DNA from: JADJLQ01 sp964405735 | GTDB lineage: Bacteria; Bacteroidota; Bacteroidia; Chitinophagales; Saprospiraceae | DNA length: 64,000 nucleotides | Assembly (NCBI GenBank): GCA_964405735.1 | Contig: CAYOPD010000002.1 | Span: 1-64,000, forward strand | Direction: 5' to 3' | In this document: one piece after another, positions 52,724 to 61,483 of the stretch | Layout: the number at the start of each line of letters is the position of its first letter | Numbering within the stretch: position 1 is the stretch's first letter | Program-made: the position numbers and the translations under genes | Notes under the pieces: model-generated | Database searches by the model: none | What the model was told of the DNA's origin: nothing | Seen by the model: the letters and a program-made list of their open reading frames with translations, nothing else

Positions 52724-53137
52724 ATGCGGATGTCAAGGTTTATTTTTATCGGAATCCTTCTTGGATTTACTCTCTATAAAACGGAAGCGGTCTCTTTTTT
52801 CCGGATATTCGAAATGTTTCATTTTCAGTCCTTCCATATGTTTGGCATCATCGGCACCGGGGTGGCGCTCGGTATTGGGGTGGTTTACCTGATCAGGCAC
52901 TTTCACCTGAAATCGGTGGAAGGCCAGGAAATCGTGATCCCTCCAAAAGCCAAGACCTATCCCCGTTATGTTATCGGTGGTTTTATTTTTGGCCTGGGCT
53001 GGGCACTGGCAGGTATTTGCCCCGCTCCGATGTTTATCCTGATGGGCAGCGGATATACGGTCCTGGTCCTGTTTTTAGCGGCGGCCATGACGGGGACTTA
53101 TGTATATGGAAAGTTCAGAAGCAAATTGCCGCATTGA
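52724..53137 (+). CDS. YeeE/YedE-family sulfur-compound transporter, second half
   Basis: Membrane protein of 137 residues with about four hydrophobic segments. FGLGWALAGICPAPMFILMGSGY holds the second conserved Cys of the family, and the start is like the DUF6691/YeeE C-terminal type. It lies 41 bases after the partner gene; the two presumably form one channel-like transporter with two Cys motifs facing each other. No sulfur-transferase gene is next to it. Confidence 0.88.
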   Translation: MRMSRFIFIGILLGFTLYKTEAVSFFRIFEMFHFQSFHMFGIIGTGVALGIGVVYLIRHFHLKSVEGQEIVIPPKAKTYPRYVIGGFIFGLGWALAGICPAPMFILMGSGYTVLVLFLAAAMTGTYVYGKFRSKLPH

Positions 53138-53248
53138 GAATGTGGAATTGTGGAATTGCTGAACTGGCTAACTGGCTAACTGGCAAACTGATAAACTGAT
53201 AAACTGGCTAACTGATCAACTGGCTAACTGATAAACTGTCATCCCGGT
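53138..53248. repeat. Octamer-type tandem repeats (AACTGGCT/AACTGATA) between convergent genes
   Basis: From about 53153 to 53238 the spacer is built from some ten copies of AACTGnnn words (GGCT, GCAA, ATAA, ATCA variants) with a few GGAATTG words before them. It separates the YeeE pair from the convergent trmD. No terminator hairpin with a T-run is evident. Confidence 0.8.
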
Positions 53249-53938
53249 TTAGCCATCTCCCCACTGCTGCCATAGATCGGGTCTTCGCTCCCTTGTCCTC
53301 TCTAATGCCTGCTCGTGAAGCCATTCGCGGATGGCCTTTTCATTGCCGCTCATTAAAACATCGGGCACCTTCATCCCTTTGAAGTCCGCCGGACGGGTAT
53401 ATACCGGAGGGGACAATAAACTGTCCTGGTGCGAGTCGGTCAGGGCGGAAGATTCATCTCCCATCACGCCCGGGATCAGTCGAAGGACCGCGTCGGTCAA
53501 AACGGCCGCCGCGATCTCACCCCCTGATAAGACATAATCCCCGATAGAGATCTCCCGGGTCACGTAAAGGTCCCGGATGCGCTGATCAATTCCTTTATAA
53601 TGGCCACAAATGAGCAGGAGGTTTTGGCAGAGGGACAAGCGATTAGCGAGATTCTGATTGAATACTTCACCATCGGGACTCAGGTAGATGACGTCCTCGT
53701 AGGAACGCTGGCTCTTCAGATGCTCAATACAGGCCGCCAACGGTTCGGGCATGAGGACCATGCCTGCGCTGCCCCCATAGGCGTAGTCGTCAATCTGGCG
53801 GTAGGCCCCTTTTCCATATTCCCGGAGGTCATGTACGTTGACCTGGAAAAGCCCGGCCTCCATAGCCCGCCGGTAGATGGCATTGTCAAAAACGCTGTCG
53901 AAATAGCGGGGAAGGGCTGCTATAATATCCAGCCGCAT
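53249..53938 (-). CDS. trmD: tRNA (guanine-N1)-methyltransferase
   Basis: SPOUT-fold methyltransferase of 229 residues that makes m1G37 in tRNA. RQIDDYAYGGSAGMVLMPEPL, ICGHYKGIDQR and the knot sequence EISIGDYVLSGGE are diagnostic. Length is the standard 230 or so. It begins four bases after the stop of the FKBP gene, so it is the third gene of the M20 peptidase-FKBP-trmD operon. The usual neighbours rpsP, rimM and rplS are not here. Confidence 0.95.
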   Translation of the reverse strand: MRLDIIAALPRYFDSVFDNAIYRRAMEAGLFQVNVHDLREYGKGAYRQIDDYAYGGSAGMVLMPEPLAACIEHLKSQRSYEDVIYLSPDGEVFNQNLANRLSLCQNLLLICGHYKGIDQRIRDLYVTREISIGDYVLSGGEIAAAVLTDAVLRLIPGVMGDESSALTDSHQDSLLSPPVYTRPADFKGMKVPDVLMSGNEKAIREWLHEQALERTRERRPDLWQQWGDG

Positions 53939-53942
53939 CGGG

Positions 53943-54617
53943 TCATGAACCTACTTTGATTAATTCCACATCGAAAATCAGGGTGGCATACGGCGGGATC
54001 GCTTGTCCTGCCCCATTTTCCCCGTAACCGAGATAATAAGGGATATACAACCTGTATTTGGAGCCTTCACTCATCATTTGCAGGGCTTCTGTCCATCCGG
54101 CAATCACCTGGTTGGTGATCAGTTGAATGGGTTCGCCCCGCTTTACCGAACTGTCGAAAATGGTGCCATCGATGAGTTTGCCTTCATAATGCACGGTGAC
54201 CGTATCGGCTATGCCAGGCTTTCTGCCCTGGCCCTGGGTGAGGATTTCATATTGCAGACCCGATTTGGATACATGGATATTGGGTTTTTTAAGGTTTTCG
54301 GCGAGGTATTTTTCACCAGCTTCTTTTACCGGACCATAGGTCAGCTCTCTTTTATCTGCCAGGTACTTGTCAACAATGGCTGAACACTGGTTCAGGTCGA
54401 GCGTTCCCATATCCAGGATGGCATGAAGCACTCCTTTTGTAAAGTCTTCGACATGAAGCTCATTGAAACCCTGGGATTTAAGATTGGTTCCGATAAGGGA
54501 TCCCAGGGAATAAGAAAGGGTATCGGTGATTACTGAATCTTTTGAAATAGTCATGGTCTGGCTAAAGGATGGTTGAAAAAAAACAATAGAGATTAGAAGG
54601 ATTAACAGGTTTTTCAT
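53943..54617 (-). CDS. FKBP-type peptidyl-prolyl isomerase with dimerisation domain
   Basis: Exported protein of 224 residues: signal peptide (about 1-19, ending PSFSQ), a helical FKBP N-terminal dimerisation domain (about 30-105: SYSLGSLIGTNLKSQGF) and the FKBP catalytic domain (about 130-222: DTVTVHYEGKLIDGTIFDSS, GWTEALQMMSEGSKYRLYI, IPPYATLIFDVELIKV). This is the Mip/FkpA layout of V-shaped periplasmic chaperone-isomerases. It lies 5 bases after the M20 peptidase gene and 4 before trmD. Confidence 0.92.
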   Translation of the reverse strand: MKNLLILLISIVFFQPSFSQTMTISKDSVITDTLSYSLGSLIGTNLKSQGFNELHVEDFTKGVLHAILDMGTLDLNQCSAIVDKYLADKRELTYGPVKEAGEKYLAENLKKPNIHVSKSGLQYEILTQGQGRKPGIADTVTVHYEGKLIDGTIFDSSVKRGEPIQLITNQVIAGWTEALQMMSEGSKYRLYIPYYLGYGENGAGQAIPPYATLIFDVELIKVGS

Positions 54618-54622
54618 GAAAA

Positions 54623-55999
54623 TCAGGATTTTTTTAATTGTGCATAATGATGATAATAAAGCGGGATGGTTTCAATGCCTTTATAAAAATTAAAAAGGCC
54701 GTATTTTTCATTGGGTGAATGGATATTGTCTGAATCCAGGCCAAAACCCATCATGACCGTTTTGGCACCGAGGATTCTTTCGAACAGCGTTACAATGGGT
54801 ATACTGCCACCTCCCCGCTGAGGAATGGGTTTTATGCCAAAGCTGTCAGTCATAGCCAGTTCTGCCGCCTTATACTCCATAGAGTCCGTAGGCGTTACGG
54901 CCGGATGACCCCCGTGATGCGGTGTGACTTTGACTTTAACGCCGGCCGGAGCAATGGCAATAAAGTGATCACTAAACATCCGTGTGATTTCATCGGGGTC
55001 CTGGTCCGGGACCAGGCGCATGCTGATCTTCGCAAAAGCTTTAGAGGGCAGTACGGTTTTGGCCCCTGCCCCGATATATCCACCCCAGATGCCATTGACG
55101 TCCAGCGTTGGTCGGATTGAAGTCCTTTCAAGGGTGGTATAACCTTCCTCACCGGCAACTTCCCCGATGCCTAAATCCCTGCAATATTCATCAAGGTCAA
55201 AAGGAGCTTCATTCATCTCTTTACGCTCTTCGGGGGAAACCGGTTTTACTTTTTCATAAAATCCCGGGATGGTGATCCGGTGTTGTTCGTCGTGCATGGA
55301 TGAAATCATCCGGGCAAGGACATTGACCGGATTTGCCACTCCACCCCCATAAACCCCGGAATGCAGGTCCCGGTTAGGGCCGGTGACTTCCACCTCAACA
55401 TAGCTCATACCGCGTAATCCGGTCGTCAGGGAAGGTACGTCATTGGCTATCAAGGCGGTATCGCTGATCAGGATGACATCGCACGCAAGCATTTCCCGGT
55501 GGTCTTCGAGGAAGATCTCCAGGTTGTTGGAACCGATTTCCTCCTCCCCTTCGATGATCATTTTAATGTTACAGGTCAAACCGCCTGAGGCCTTCATGGC
55601 TTCAAAGGCTTTGATGTGCATAAAAAACTGGCCTTTGTCATCGGCAGCTCCCCGTGCATATATATTCCCGTCGCGGATTTGCGGTTCGAAGGGAGATGTA
55701 GTCCATAAATCGAGGGGATCCGGGGGCTGAACATCATAGTGTCCATAGACCAATACGGTTGGCATAGAAGGGTCCAGGATATGTTCCCCATAAACTACAG
55801 GATGTCCGGGTGTGGGATAGATTTGAACCTTATCCACCCCGGCTTTATGAAGATGAGCGGCTACTTCTTCCGCAGTGCGGTCCACGTCTGCTTTGTATTT
55901 CGGGTCTGCACTGATTGAAGGGATCCGGAGGAGGCCAATCAATTCTTCTAAAAACCGGGATTTATTCTCATCGATATAGGCTTTAACTTCCGGCATCAT
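54623..55999 (-). CDS. M20-family dipeptidase
   Basis: Zinc metallopeptidase of 458 residues, cytoplasmic (no signal peptide). YGHYDVQPPDPLDLW with the metal His and Asp, ARGAADDKGQF with the bridging Asp, and EGEEEIGS with the catalytic Glu pair are intact, and the dimerisation lid SGVYGGGVANPVNVL is typical of the carnosinase/CNDP-like M20 dipeptidases. The start is one of two adjacent ATGs (55999 or 55996). Heads the operon with FKBP and trmD. Confidence 0.92.
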   Translation of the reverse strand: MMPEVKAYIDENKSRFLEELIGLLRIPSISADPKYKADVDRTAEEVAAHLHKAGVDKVQIYPTPGHPVVYGEHILDPSMPTVLVYGHYDVQPPDPLDLWTTSPFEPQIRDGNIYARGAADDKGQFFMHIKAFEAMKASGGLTCNIKMIIEGEEEIGSNNLEIFLEDHREMLACDVILISDTALIANDVPSLTTGLRGMSYVEVEVTGPNRDLHSGVYGGGVANPVNVLARMISSMHDEQHRITIPGFYEKVKPVSPEERKEMNEAPFDLDEYCRDLGIGEVAGEEGYTTLERTSIRPTLDVNGIWGGYIGAGAKTVLPSKAFAKISMRLVPDQDPDEITRMFSDHFIAIAPAGVKVKVTPHHGGHPAVTPTDSMEYKAAELAMTDSFGIKPIPQRGGGSIPIVTLFERILGAKTVMMGFGLDSDNIHSPNEKYGLFNFYKGIETIPLYYHHYAQLKKS

Positions 56000-56020
56000 G
56001 GTCAAAAAAAAATTTGGCTG

Positions 56021-56028
56021 CAAATATA
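56021..56028 (-). promoter_or_regulatory. -7 promoter box of the M20 dipeptidase operon
   Basis: TATATTTG on the minus strand, a perfect TAnnTTTG match, 21 bases before the ATG at 55999. Confidence 0.55.
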
Positions 56029-56185
56029 CTGATCTTTAATAAGGGCAGATTGAAAAAGGGAGACCTTTCATGGGATCCATTACCTTGGTTTTATTATAGT
56101 TAAATTCACTGTTTTCACCGGTCGATGCATGCAGATTGCCCCGGAATTCGGCACCGGGATGTAATTTTATCTGCATTTTGCATTC

Positions 56186-57310
56186 ATGTCCAATTTGAAT
56201 CGTATTCTCGGAGCAGGTTTGTTCCTTTTGGCTGCCCATATCGAACCCTACAGGGTGGATGGGCAGGTCTCAACCAAGGGACCCTGGGAACCCTACCCTC
56301 AGGAATTTGTCCGGAATATGGCCATTCAGGCTTCTTTGGAACGAGAATCGGTTCAGCGTTCCATGCAGTCGGAAAAATTGATTCTTGATCAGCTGCAACA
56401 AAAACGCACCTCGACGACCGGATCAGCGGCTCAAACCCTGCGTGTGGAGATAAAAAACAGCTCAAATAAATTTGATCAGCTTCAGGAAGAGCTCATGGCA
56501 GTGATCAAAAAAGGGAAGCAACTCAAAGACCTGATCGGTCAGCCGGATAAATGGGTAATCAAACGGTTGAGAAAAATGGATTTTTCGCACTTTACCCCGT
56601 CCTCCAAAAATACAGAACCAAAAAAGCTCGAACCCGCGACACCTTTCGCCGGGAATCCTCTCCCGGTCGAAATGCAAAAATCAACCAAACTGGCGGAGCC
56701 CCAAGCTCAGGACCCATCCATGCTGGAATCAAAAGCCACTTCTAAAGGAATCCCTGTGCAGATAAGCCGCGACCTGCCTTATAATGGAAATATTGGCGCC
56801 CCGACAACGGCACAGGATGACTGCCTGTTCCAATCTGCTCCTGCAGGCAACAAAGACAAGCCTGGGCTTGCACTCCGTCCGGAAGTACTGCTCAAATACA
56901 CACCGGAAGTGCTCAGAAAGTACATGGGGGGGCGGGCATACATTACCGGTCAGGCATTCATAGGCACAGAACCGGGCCTGACTTATCTTCAGTTGTACCT
57001 GGAGTTTGCAACCGAGCAGGCTTTGCAGCAATATGGCAACCTCGGGAAAAGCATTCTTTTGATCCACCTGATCAATGGGAAAGAAATCCGGCTGGTCGTC
57101 AACCGGTTTGACCAGGGAACGGCCGATCCGGAACAGAAAAAAAGCACGATGGCGGGTGTTTATTACCTGGATAAATCAAATGAACGATTGCTTGCGGATA
57201 GCCCCGTTGACCGGATCAGGCTGGTTTTTGCAACCGGGTATGAAGAGTTTGTGATTTATAATGTGGATTTTTTCACCCGGCAACTCGCTTGCATCAATGC
57301 TCAAAGATAA
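56186..57310 (+). CDS. Unknown secreted protein with coiled-coil region
   Basis: Protein of 374 residues with a signal-like hydrophobic start (MSNLNRILGAGLFLLAAHIE). Residues about 55-130 are charged and helical (SVQRSMQSEKLILDQLQQKR, FDQLQEELMAVIKKGKQL), probably a coiled coil. A polar Pro/Lys-rich linker follows to about 225, and then a beta-rich domain (LTYLQLYLEFATEQALQQYG, RIRLVFATGYEEFVIYNVD). I do not recognise a family. The stop overlaps the miaE start by one base (TAATG), so it is translated together with a tRNA enzyme and a subtilisin, without an obvious link. Confidence 0.6.
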   Translation: MSNLNRILGAGLFLLAAHIEPYRVDGQVSTKGPWEPYPQEFVRNMAIQASLERESVQRSMQSEKLILDQLQQKRTSTTGSAAQTLRVEIKNSSNKFDQLQEELMAVIKKGKQLKDLIGQPDKWVIKRLRKMDFSHFTPSSKNTEPKKLEPATPFAGNPLPVEMQKSTKLAEPQAQDPSMLESKATSKGIPVQISRDLPYNGNIGAPTTAQDDCLFQSAPAGNKDKPGLALRPEVLLKYTPEVLRKYMGGRAYITGQAFIGTEPGLTYLQLYLEFATEQALQQYGNLGKSILLIHLINGKEIRLVVNRFDQGTADPEQKKSTMAGVYYLDKSNERLLADSPVDRIRLVFATGYEEFVIYNVDFFTRQLACINAQR

Positions 57311-57891
57311 TGCTGGGACTGAAATTGGCCACTGACCCCCGATGGGTAAACCTTGCGGAAAAAAGCCTGGAAGAAATTCTGACCGATCATGCTTATTGCG
57401 AACAAAAAGCAGCATCTTCCTGCATTTCCCTCATTCAGCAATACCCCGACAAAAAAGACATGGTGGAGGCGCTGGCTCCTATAGTGACCGAGGAATGGGG
57501 TCATTTCAGGATGGTCCTGCGCAAGTTGGAAGAAAAGGGGCTCAACCTGGGCTACCAGCGGAATGACGAATATGTCAATGACTTGCTGCGTTTTCAGGCA
57601 AAAGGGGGCAGCAGGGAATCCAGGCTCATTGACCGCCTGTTGATTTGCGCTATGATCGAAGCCAGGAGTTGTGAAAGGTTCCGCCTGCTTTCATTGCATC
57701 TGGCAGAACAGGAATTACGGGATTTTTATCATACTTTCATGGTGTCTGAAGCCGGACATTACCGACTTTTTATAGATCTTGCGAAACAGTACGGGAATCC
57801 GGAAAAAGTACAAACACGATGGCAGGAATTATTGGATTACGAAGCATCCGTTTTACAGAGTTTTGCCATCCGGGGGGACCGGATGCATTAA
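57310..57891 (+). CDS. miaE: tRNA 2-methylthio-N6-isopentenyladenosine-37 hydroxylase
   Basis: Non-haem di-iron monooxygenase of 193 residues from the ATG at 57310. The four-helix ferritin-like core has the ligand motifs EEWGHFRMV, IEARSCERF and SEAGHYRLF (two E-x2-H pairs), as in MiaE, which hydroxylates the modified base ms2i6A37. Length is about 60 residues shorter than the Salmonella protein but usual for this branch. It overlaps the preceding gene by one base and is followed 17 bases later by the subtilisin gene. Confidence 0.88.
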   Translation: MLGLKLATDPRWVNLAEKSLEEILTDHAYCEQKAASSCISLIQQYPDKKDMVEALAPIVTEEWGHFRMVLRKLEEKGLNLGYQRNDEYVNDLLRFQAKGGSRESRLIDRLLICAMIEARSCERFRLLSLHLAEQELRDFYHTFMVSEAGHYRLFIDLAKQYGNPEKVQTRWQELLDYEASVLQSFAIRGDRMH

Positions 57892-57908
57892 TCTTCAAAA
57901 GAATGTCT

Positions 57909-60317
57909 ATGAAAAAATCGATTCTGATTTTGTTATTAATATGCACCGCCGGTTTCTCCAACGCACAGGCTCTGGATCATATCCAGGGTGAGATCCTTGT
58001 CCAGGTGCAGAAAGAATCAGATGTCGCAGCGATCATTTCCCGCTTCAAGGCCCTCCGCAGATCCAACACAGTCACCCCCCTGGCCCCTCATGCGCAGATT
58101 TACAGTCTGCGTTTTGATTTTGCACTTTACCACGAGGGTGAATTGCTCGAAAAAGTGAAAAAACATCCAAAAACCCTGGCCGCCCAGTTCAACCACCTCA
58201 TCACGCCCCGGCAAAACATACCCGATGACCCTTCTTTCGGATCTCAATGGCAGTGGCTCAATAACGGGGTAAATGGAAAAGTCAAAGGGATCGATACCAA
58301 AGCCCACCTGGCCTGGAATAAATCCACCGGAGGGAGAACGCCCCAGGGCAAAGAAATCGTGGTCGCCATCATCGATGATGGTACGGAACTCACCCATCCC
58401 GACCTGATAGCCAATACCTGGGTCAATGAACATGAAATTCCTTCTAACCAGGTGGATGACGACCAGAATGGTTATGTCGATGATTATTTTGGATGGAATA
58501 TTCTTTCCGGCAACGATAGCATTGACCAGGGAGAACACGGCGTCTCCGTAAACGGCCTGATCGGCGCTGCCGGGAACAACCAGACGGGAGTCAGCGGGCT
58601 CAACTGGGATGTCAAAATGATGAACCTGAAATACGACGTTCGCCAGGGCATTAAAGAATCCGATGTAATCACCGGCTACCTCTATGTTCTTAACCAGCGT
58701 AAAATATACAATGCCAGTCATGGGAAGCAAGGAAGCTTCGTGGTGGCCACCAATGCTTCCTGGGGTATAGACAATGGCAAGCCGGAAGACGCCCCTCTCT
58801 GGTGCGGCATCTATGATTCCCTCGGCCATGCAGGCATTCTGAATGTGGCTGCCGCGGACAACCGGATACAGGTTAACATTGACAGCCTGGGCGATTTACC
58901 ATCCTTATGCCCAAGTAATTTTTTGTTGGCCGTCACCGCCATCGGTTCCGATGGAAAAAGGACAGGCGCGTTCGGTGTAAAAAACATTGACCTGGCCGCC
59001 CCGGGCGAGAACATTTATACCACCCGGCCTATGGGTACATATGGCTTTGATTCAGGAACTTCATTCTCGGCTCCAGTCATTGCCGGTGCAATAGGTTATT
59101 TATATAGCAACAATTGTTTCCAGCTGGAAAACATGGCACTTTCGAATCCTGCTTCTGCCGCGCTCCTGGTCAGGGAAGCCATTTTATCTTCCGTGGACAA
59201 ACTGGGCACCCTTAATGGATTTGTTCATAGTGGCGGCACGCTCAATTTACTCCGGGCATTGGACCGCATTCAAATTGCCTGCACAGCATGCACCAGCAGG
59301 GGGATGGAAAGCCGCATCTATATCGATTCCCTCATCCTGGACGGTTTAAAATTCAGGAGCCGGGACAATTTCGGGTATGGCGACTTTACCGCGGTAGACA
59401 GCCTTCGGCCCAGCATCAACCTCGATGGGCAGATCTTATTAAAGGTTTATCCTTATCTCAAGGACAGCCTGACACAATACTATCTCCGCGTATGGATCGA
59501 CCGCAATCATGACCACGATTTTTCAGATACCGCCGAACTCGTCTGGGACAGTGGGCCAAAACGCATTACGGGCAACCTGGTATCCAACATCCACCTCTCA
59601 CCCACCCTGATTGACAGCGTCGGCGAATCCACCCTTAGGATCAGCCTGAAAGCAGCCGTAAATATTGGGGATACGGCTCTTCCGGAACCCTGTGATTTTT
59701 TCAATGCCGGCGAAGTGGAGGACTATACCATCCAGATCCGGCCTAAATCCTTTGATTGCCCGGATGTGCTCGAACTGGATTCCACCGCCGTATTTGAGAC
59801 CTCCGCCATCATAAGATACCAGCAAATCCTTCCCAAATTGTTTTATCTGATCCGGTACCGGGAAGCATCCGCAGCGAAATGGGATACCCTGCCTACCCGG
59901 GATACCATGGTCCGCCTGGACAAGCTTAAAAAATGCACCGAGTACATTGTAGAATCGAAGACGGTTTGTGATTCCGATACGACCAGGTTCAAAACAATGT
60001 TCCGGTTCAGGACCCTGGGTTGTACCGTACCCATCAGGGAGATCAGCCCTTTCAGCGAGGTCAATGTTTTCCCCAATCCTTTCAGTACCCGCTTTACGGT
60101 CCGGTTTTACACCGAAGGCCCACTGGATAAGGTGCAGTTCAGGGTGGTGGACATCCGCGGATCAGTCCTGCAGGTCAGGTCCCTGGGCAGGTTAGGATCC
60201 GGTAACCATGAAATTGCAGAGGAATTTTACAGCGGCCAGGCCATACCATCCGGTGTTTATTTCGTGCAATTGCTTAGCCGGGAAGGCATGATCAGCAGAA
60301 AGGTGGTGAAGTTTTGA
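57909..60317 (+). CDS. T9SS-secreted subtilisin-like serine protease with GEVED domain
   Basis: Secreted S8 peptidase of 802 residues from the ATG at 57909 (an ATG two codons earlier is possible), with a signal peptide ending FSNAQ (about 20). The catalytic triad is D156 (AIIDDGTELTHPDL), H210 (GEHGVSVNGLIGAAGNN) and S385 (SGTSFSAPVIAGA). A propeptide-like region precedes it. The C-terminal half has a beta-rich GEVED domain (FNAGEVEDYTI) and ends in a type A T9SS sorting domain from about residue 715 (VFPNPFSTRFTVRF). Likely an exoprotease for nutrient acquisition. Confidence 0.92.
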   Translation: MKKSILILLLICTAGFSNAQALDHIQGEILVQVQKESDVAAIISRFKALRRSNTVTPLAPHAQIYSLRFDFALYHEGELLEKVKKHPKTLAAQFNHLITPRQNIPDDPSFGSQWQWLNNGVNGKVKGIDTKAHLAWNKSTGGRTPQGKEIVVAIIDDGTELTHPDLIANTWVNEHEIPSNQVDDDQNGYVDDYFGWNILSGNDSIDQGEHGVSVNGLIGAAGNNQTGVSGLNWDVKMMNLKYDVRQGIKESDVITGYLYVLNQRKIYNASHGKQGSFVVATNASWGIDNGKPEDAPLWCGIYDSLGHAGILNVAAADNRIQVNIDSLGDLPSLCPSNFLLAVTAIGSDGKRTGAFGVKNIDLAAPGENIYTTRPMGTYGFDSGTSFSAPVIAGAIGYLYSNNCFQLENMALSNPASAALLVREAILSSVDKLGTLNGFVHSGGTLNLLRALDRIQIACTACTSRGMESRIYIDSLILDGLKFRSRDNFGYGDFTAVDSLRPSINLDGQILLKVYPYLKDSLTQYYLRVWIDRNHDHDFSDTAELVWDSGPKRITGNLVSNIHLSPTLIDSVGESTLRISLKAAVNIGDTALPEPCDFFNAGEVEDYTIQIRPKSFDCPDVLELDSTAVFETSAIIRYQQILPKLFYLIRYREASAAKWDTLPTRDTMVRLDKLKKCTEYIVESKTVCDSDTTRFKTMFRFRTLGCTVPIREISPFSEVNVFPNPFSTRFTVRFYTEGPLDKVQFRVVDIRGSVLQVRSLGRLGSGNHEIAEEFYSGQAIPSGVYFVQLLSREGMISRKVVKF

Positions 60318-60358
60318 TCCAGTATCTTAATTCTTTAATTCTTTAATTCTTTAATTTC
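60318..60358. repeat. TTAATTCTT-type octamer repeat before the chitinase gene
   Basis: Three to four copies of CTTTAATT (about 60327-60358) fill the space between the protease stop and the TTG start of the chitinase gene. The array directly touches the presumed ribosome-binding site, so its length could change expression. Confidence 0.75.
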
Positions 60359-61483
60359 TTGAAAAAGCTCCTTTTCTCGATGGTATGCCTATATGGCATG
60401 CTCGCGATTTCGTGCTCCCCTCCTGTCCCGCCATCCCCTCAAAAAGCGATCATCGGGTATGTTCCCGGATTCCGGGGCTTGCTTCAGGATCTGAATATCG
60501 ATGCCACAAAACTGACGCATATAAACTATGCTTTTGTGGATGTCAAAGATTCCATGGCCTGGTTGACCAACATGGATACCGATACGGTCAATTTCAAATA
60601 CCTGGTATCCCTCCGGGAAAAAAATCCAAACCTCAAAATTCTGATATCCATCGGAGGCTGGTCCTGGAGTGAAAATTTTTCCGATGCGGTGCTCACCCCT
60701 TCTTCCAGGAAAAAATTTGCTGCTACTTCCGTGGACATCATCCACCGCCATGGCCTTGATGGAGTGGATATCGACTGGGAATATCCGGGGTTCAAAGGGG
60801 AGGACAATGTATTCCGGCCGGAAGACAAGGAAAACTTCACGCTGATGTTCCAGGTCATCCGCGAGGAATTGAACCGGTTGACCGCTCAAACCGGAAAAAC
60901 CTATTTATTGACCACAGCCATCCCCTGTTTCCAGGAATTTATAGACCGGACTGAAATGGGCAAACTGCAGGAATACCTGGATTTTGTCAACCTGATGTCC
61001 TATGATTTTTATGTCACCGGGGATACAGCGGGACATCACACGAACCTGTTTCCCTCCACTTCTTATGAATACAATGAATCCGCCCACAAAGCCTTCGAAG
61101 CTTATACTGCCGCGGGGGTGCCTGCTTCCAAACTGGTCATGGGGATTGCCTTTTACGGCAGAAGCTGGTTTATGAAAAGCAATGACAACTGGGGCATTGA
61201 CCGGCCGGTCGATTCAGTGACGCGGGGAGGCGGTTACAGTTTCATCAAAGACAGCCTTTCCATAAGGCCGGGTTTTGTAAGGCACTGGGATGAAAAAGCC
61301 AAAGCACCTGTCTTATTCAATGAAACCACCCACCAGATGGTTTCCTATGACGATGAGGAATCGGTGATGCATAAATGCAATTATGTGAAAGAGCACCAGA
61401 TGGGCGGCGTCATGTTTTGGCAATATGCCAGTGATCCCAAACTATACCTTCTGGATGCCATCAACAAAAACTTCCGTCCCTGA
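60359..61483 (+). CDS. GH18 chitinase-like lipoprotein
   Basis: Exported glycoside hydrolase of 374 residues. Read from the TTG at 60359 it has a full lipoprotein signal (KKLLFSMVCLYGMLAISC, Cys19); an ATG start a few codons later would lose the basic N-terminus. The TIM barrel carries the family-18 signature DGVDIDWEYP (D134, D137, D139, E141) with the catalytic Glu, and ISIGGWSWS and MSYDFYV are the flanking motifs. It should cleave chitin or N-acetylglucosamine-containing glycans at the cell surface. Its TGA overlaps the ATG of the next gene (TGATG). Confidence 0.92.
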   Translation: MKKLLFSMVCLYGMLAISCSPPVPPSPQKAIIGYVPGFRGLLQDLNIDATKLTHINYAFVDVKDSMAWLTNMDTDTVNFKYLVSLREKNPNLKILISIGGWSWSENFSDAVLTPSSRKKFAATSVDIIHRHGLDGVDIDWEYPGFKGEDNVFRPEDKENFTLMFQVIREELNRLTAQTGKTYLLTTAIPCFQEFIDRTEMGKLQEYLDFVNLMSYDFYVTGDTAGHHTNLFPSTSYEYNESAHKAFEAYTAAGVPASKLVMGIAFYGRSWFMKSNDNWGIDRPVDSVTRGGGYSFIKDSLSIRPGFVRHWDEKAKAPVLFNETTHQMVSYDDEESVMHKCNYVKEHQMGGVMFWQYASDPKLYLLDAINKNFRP

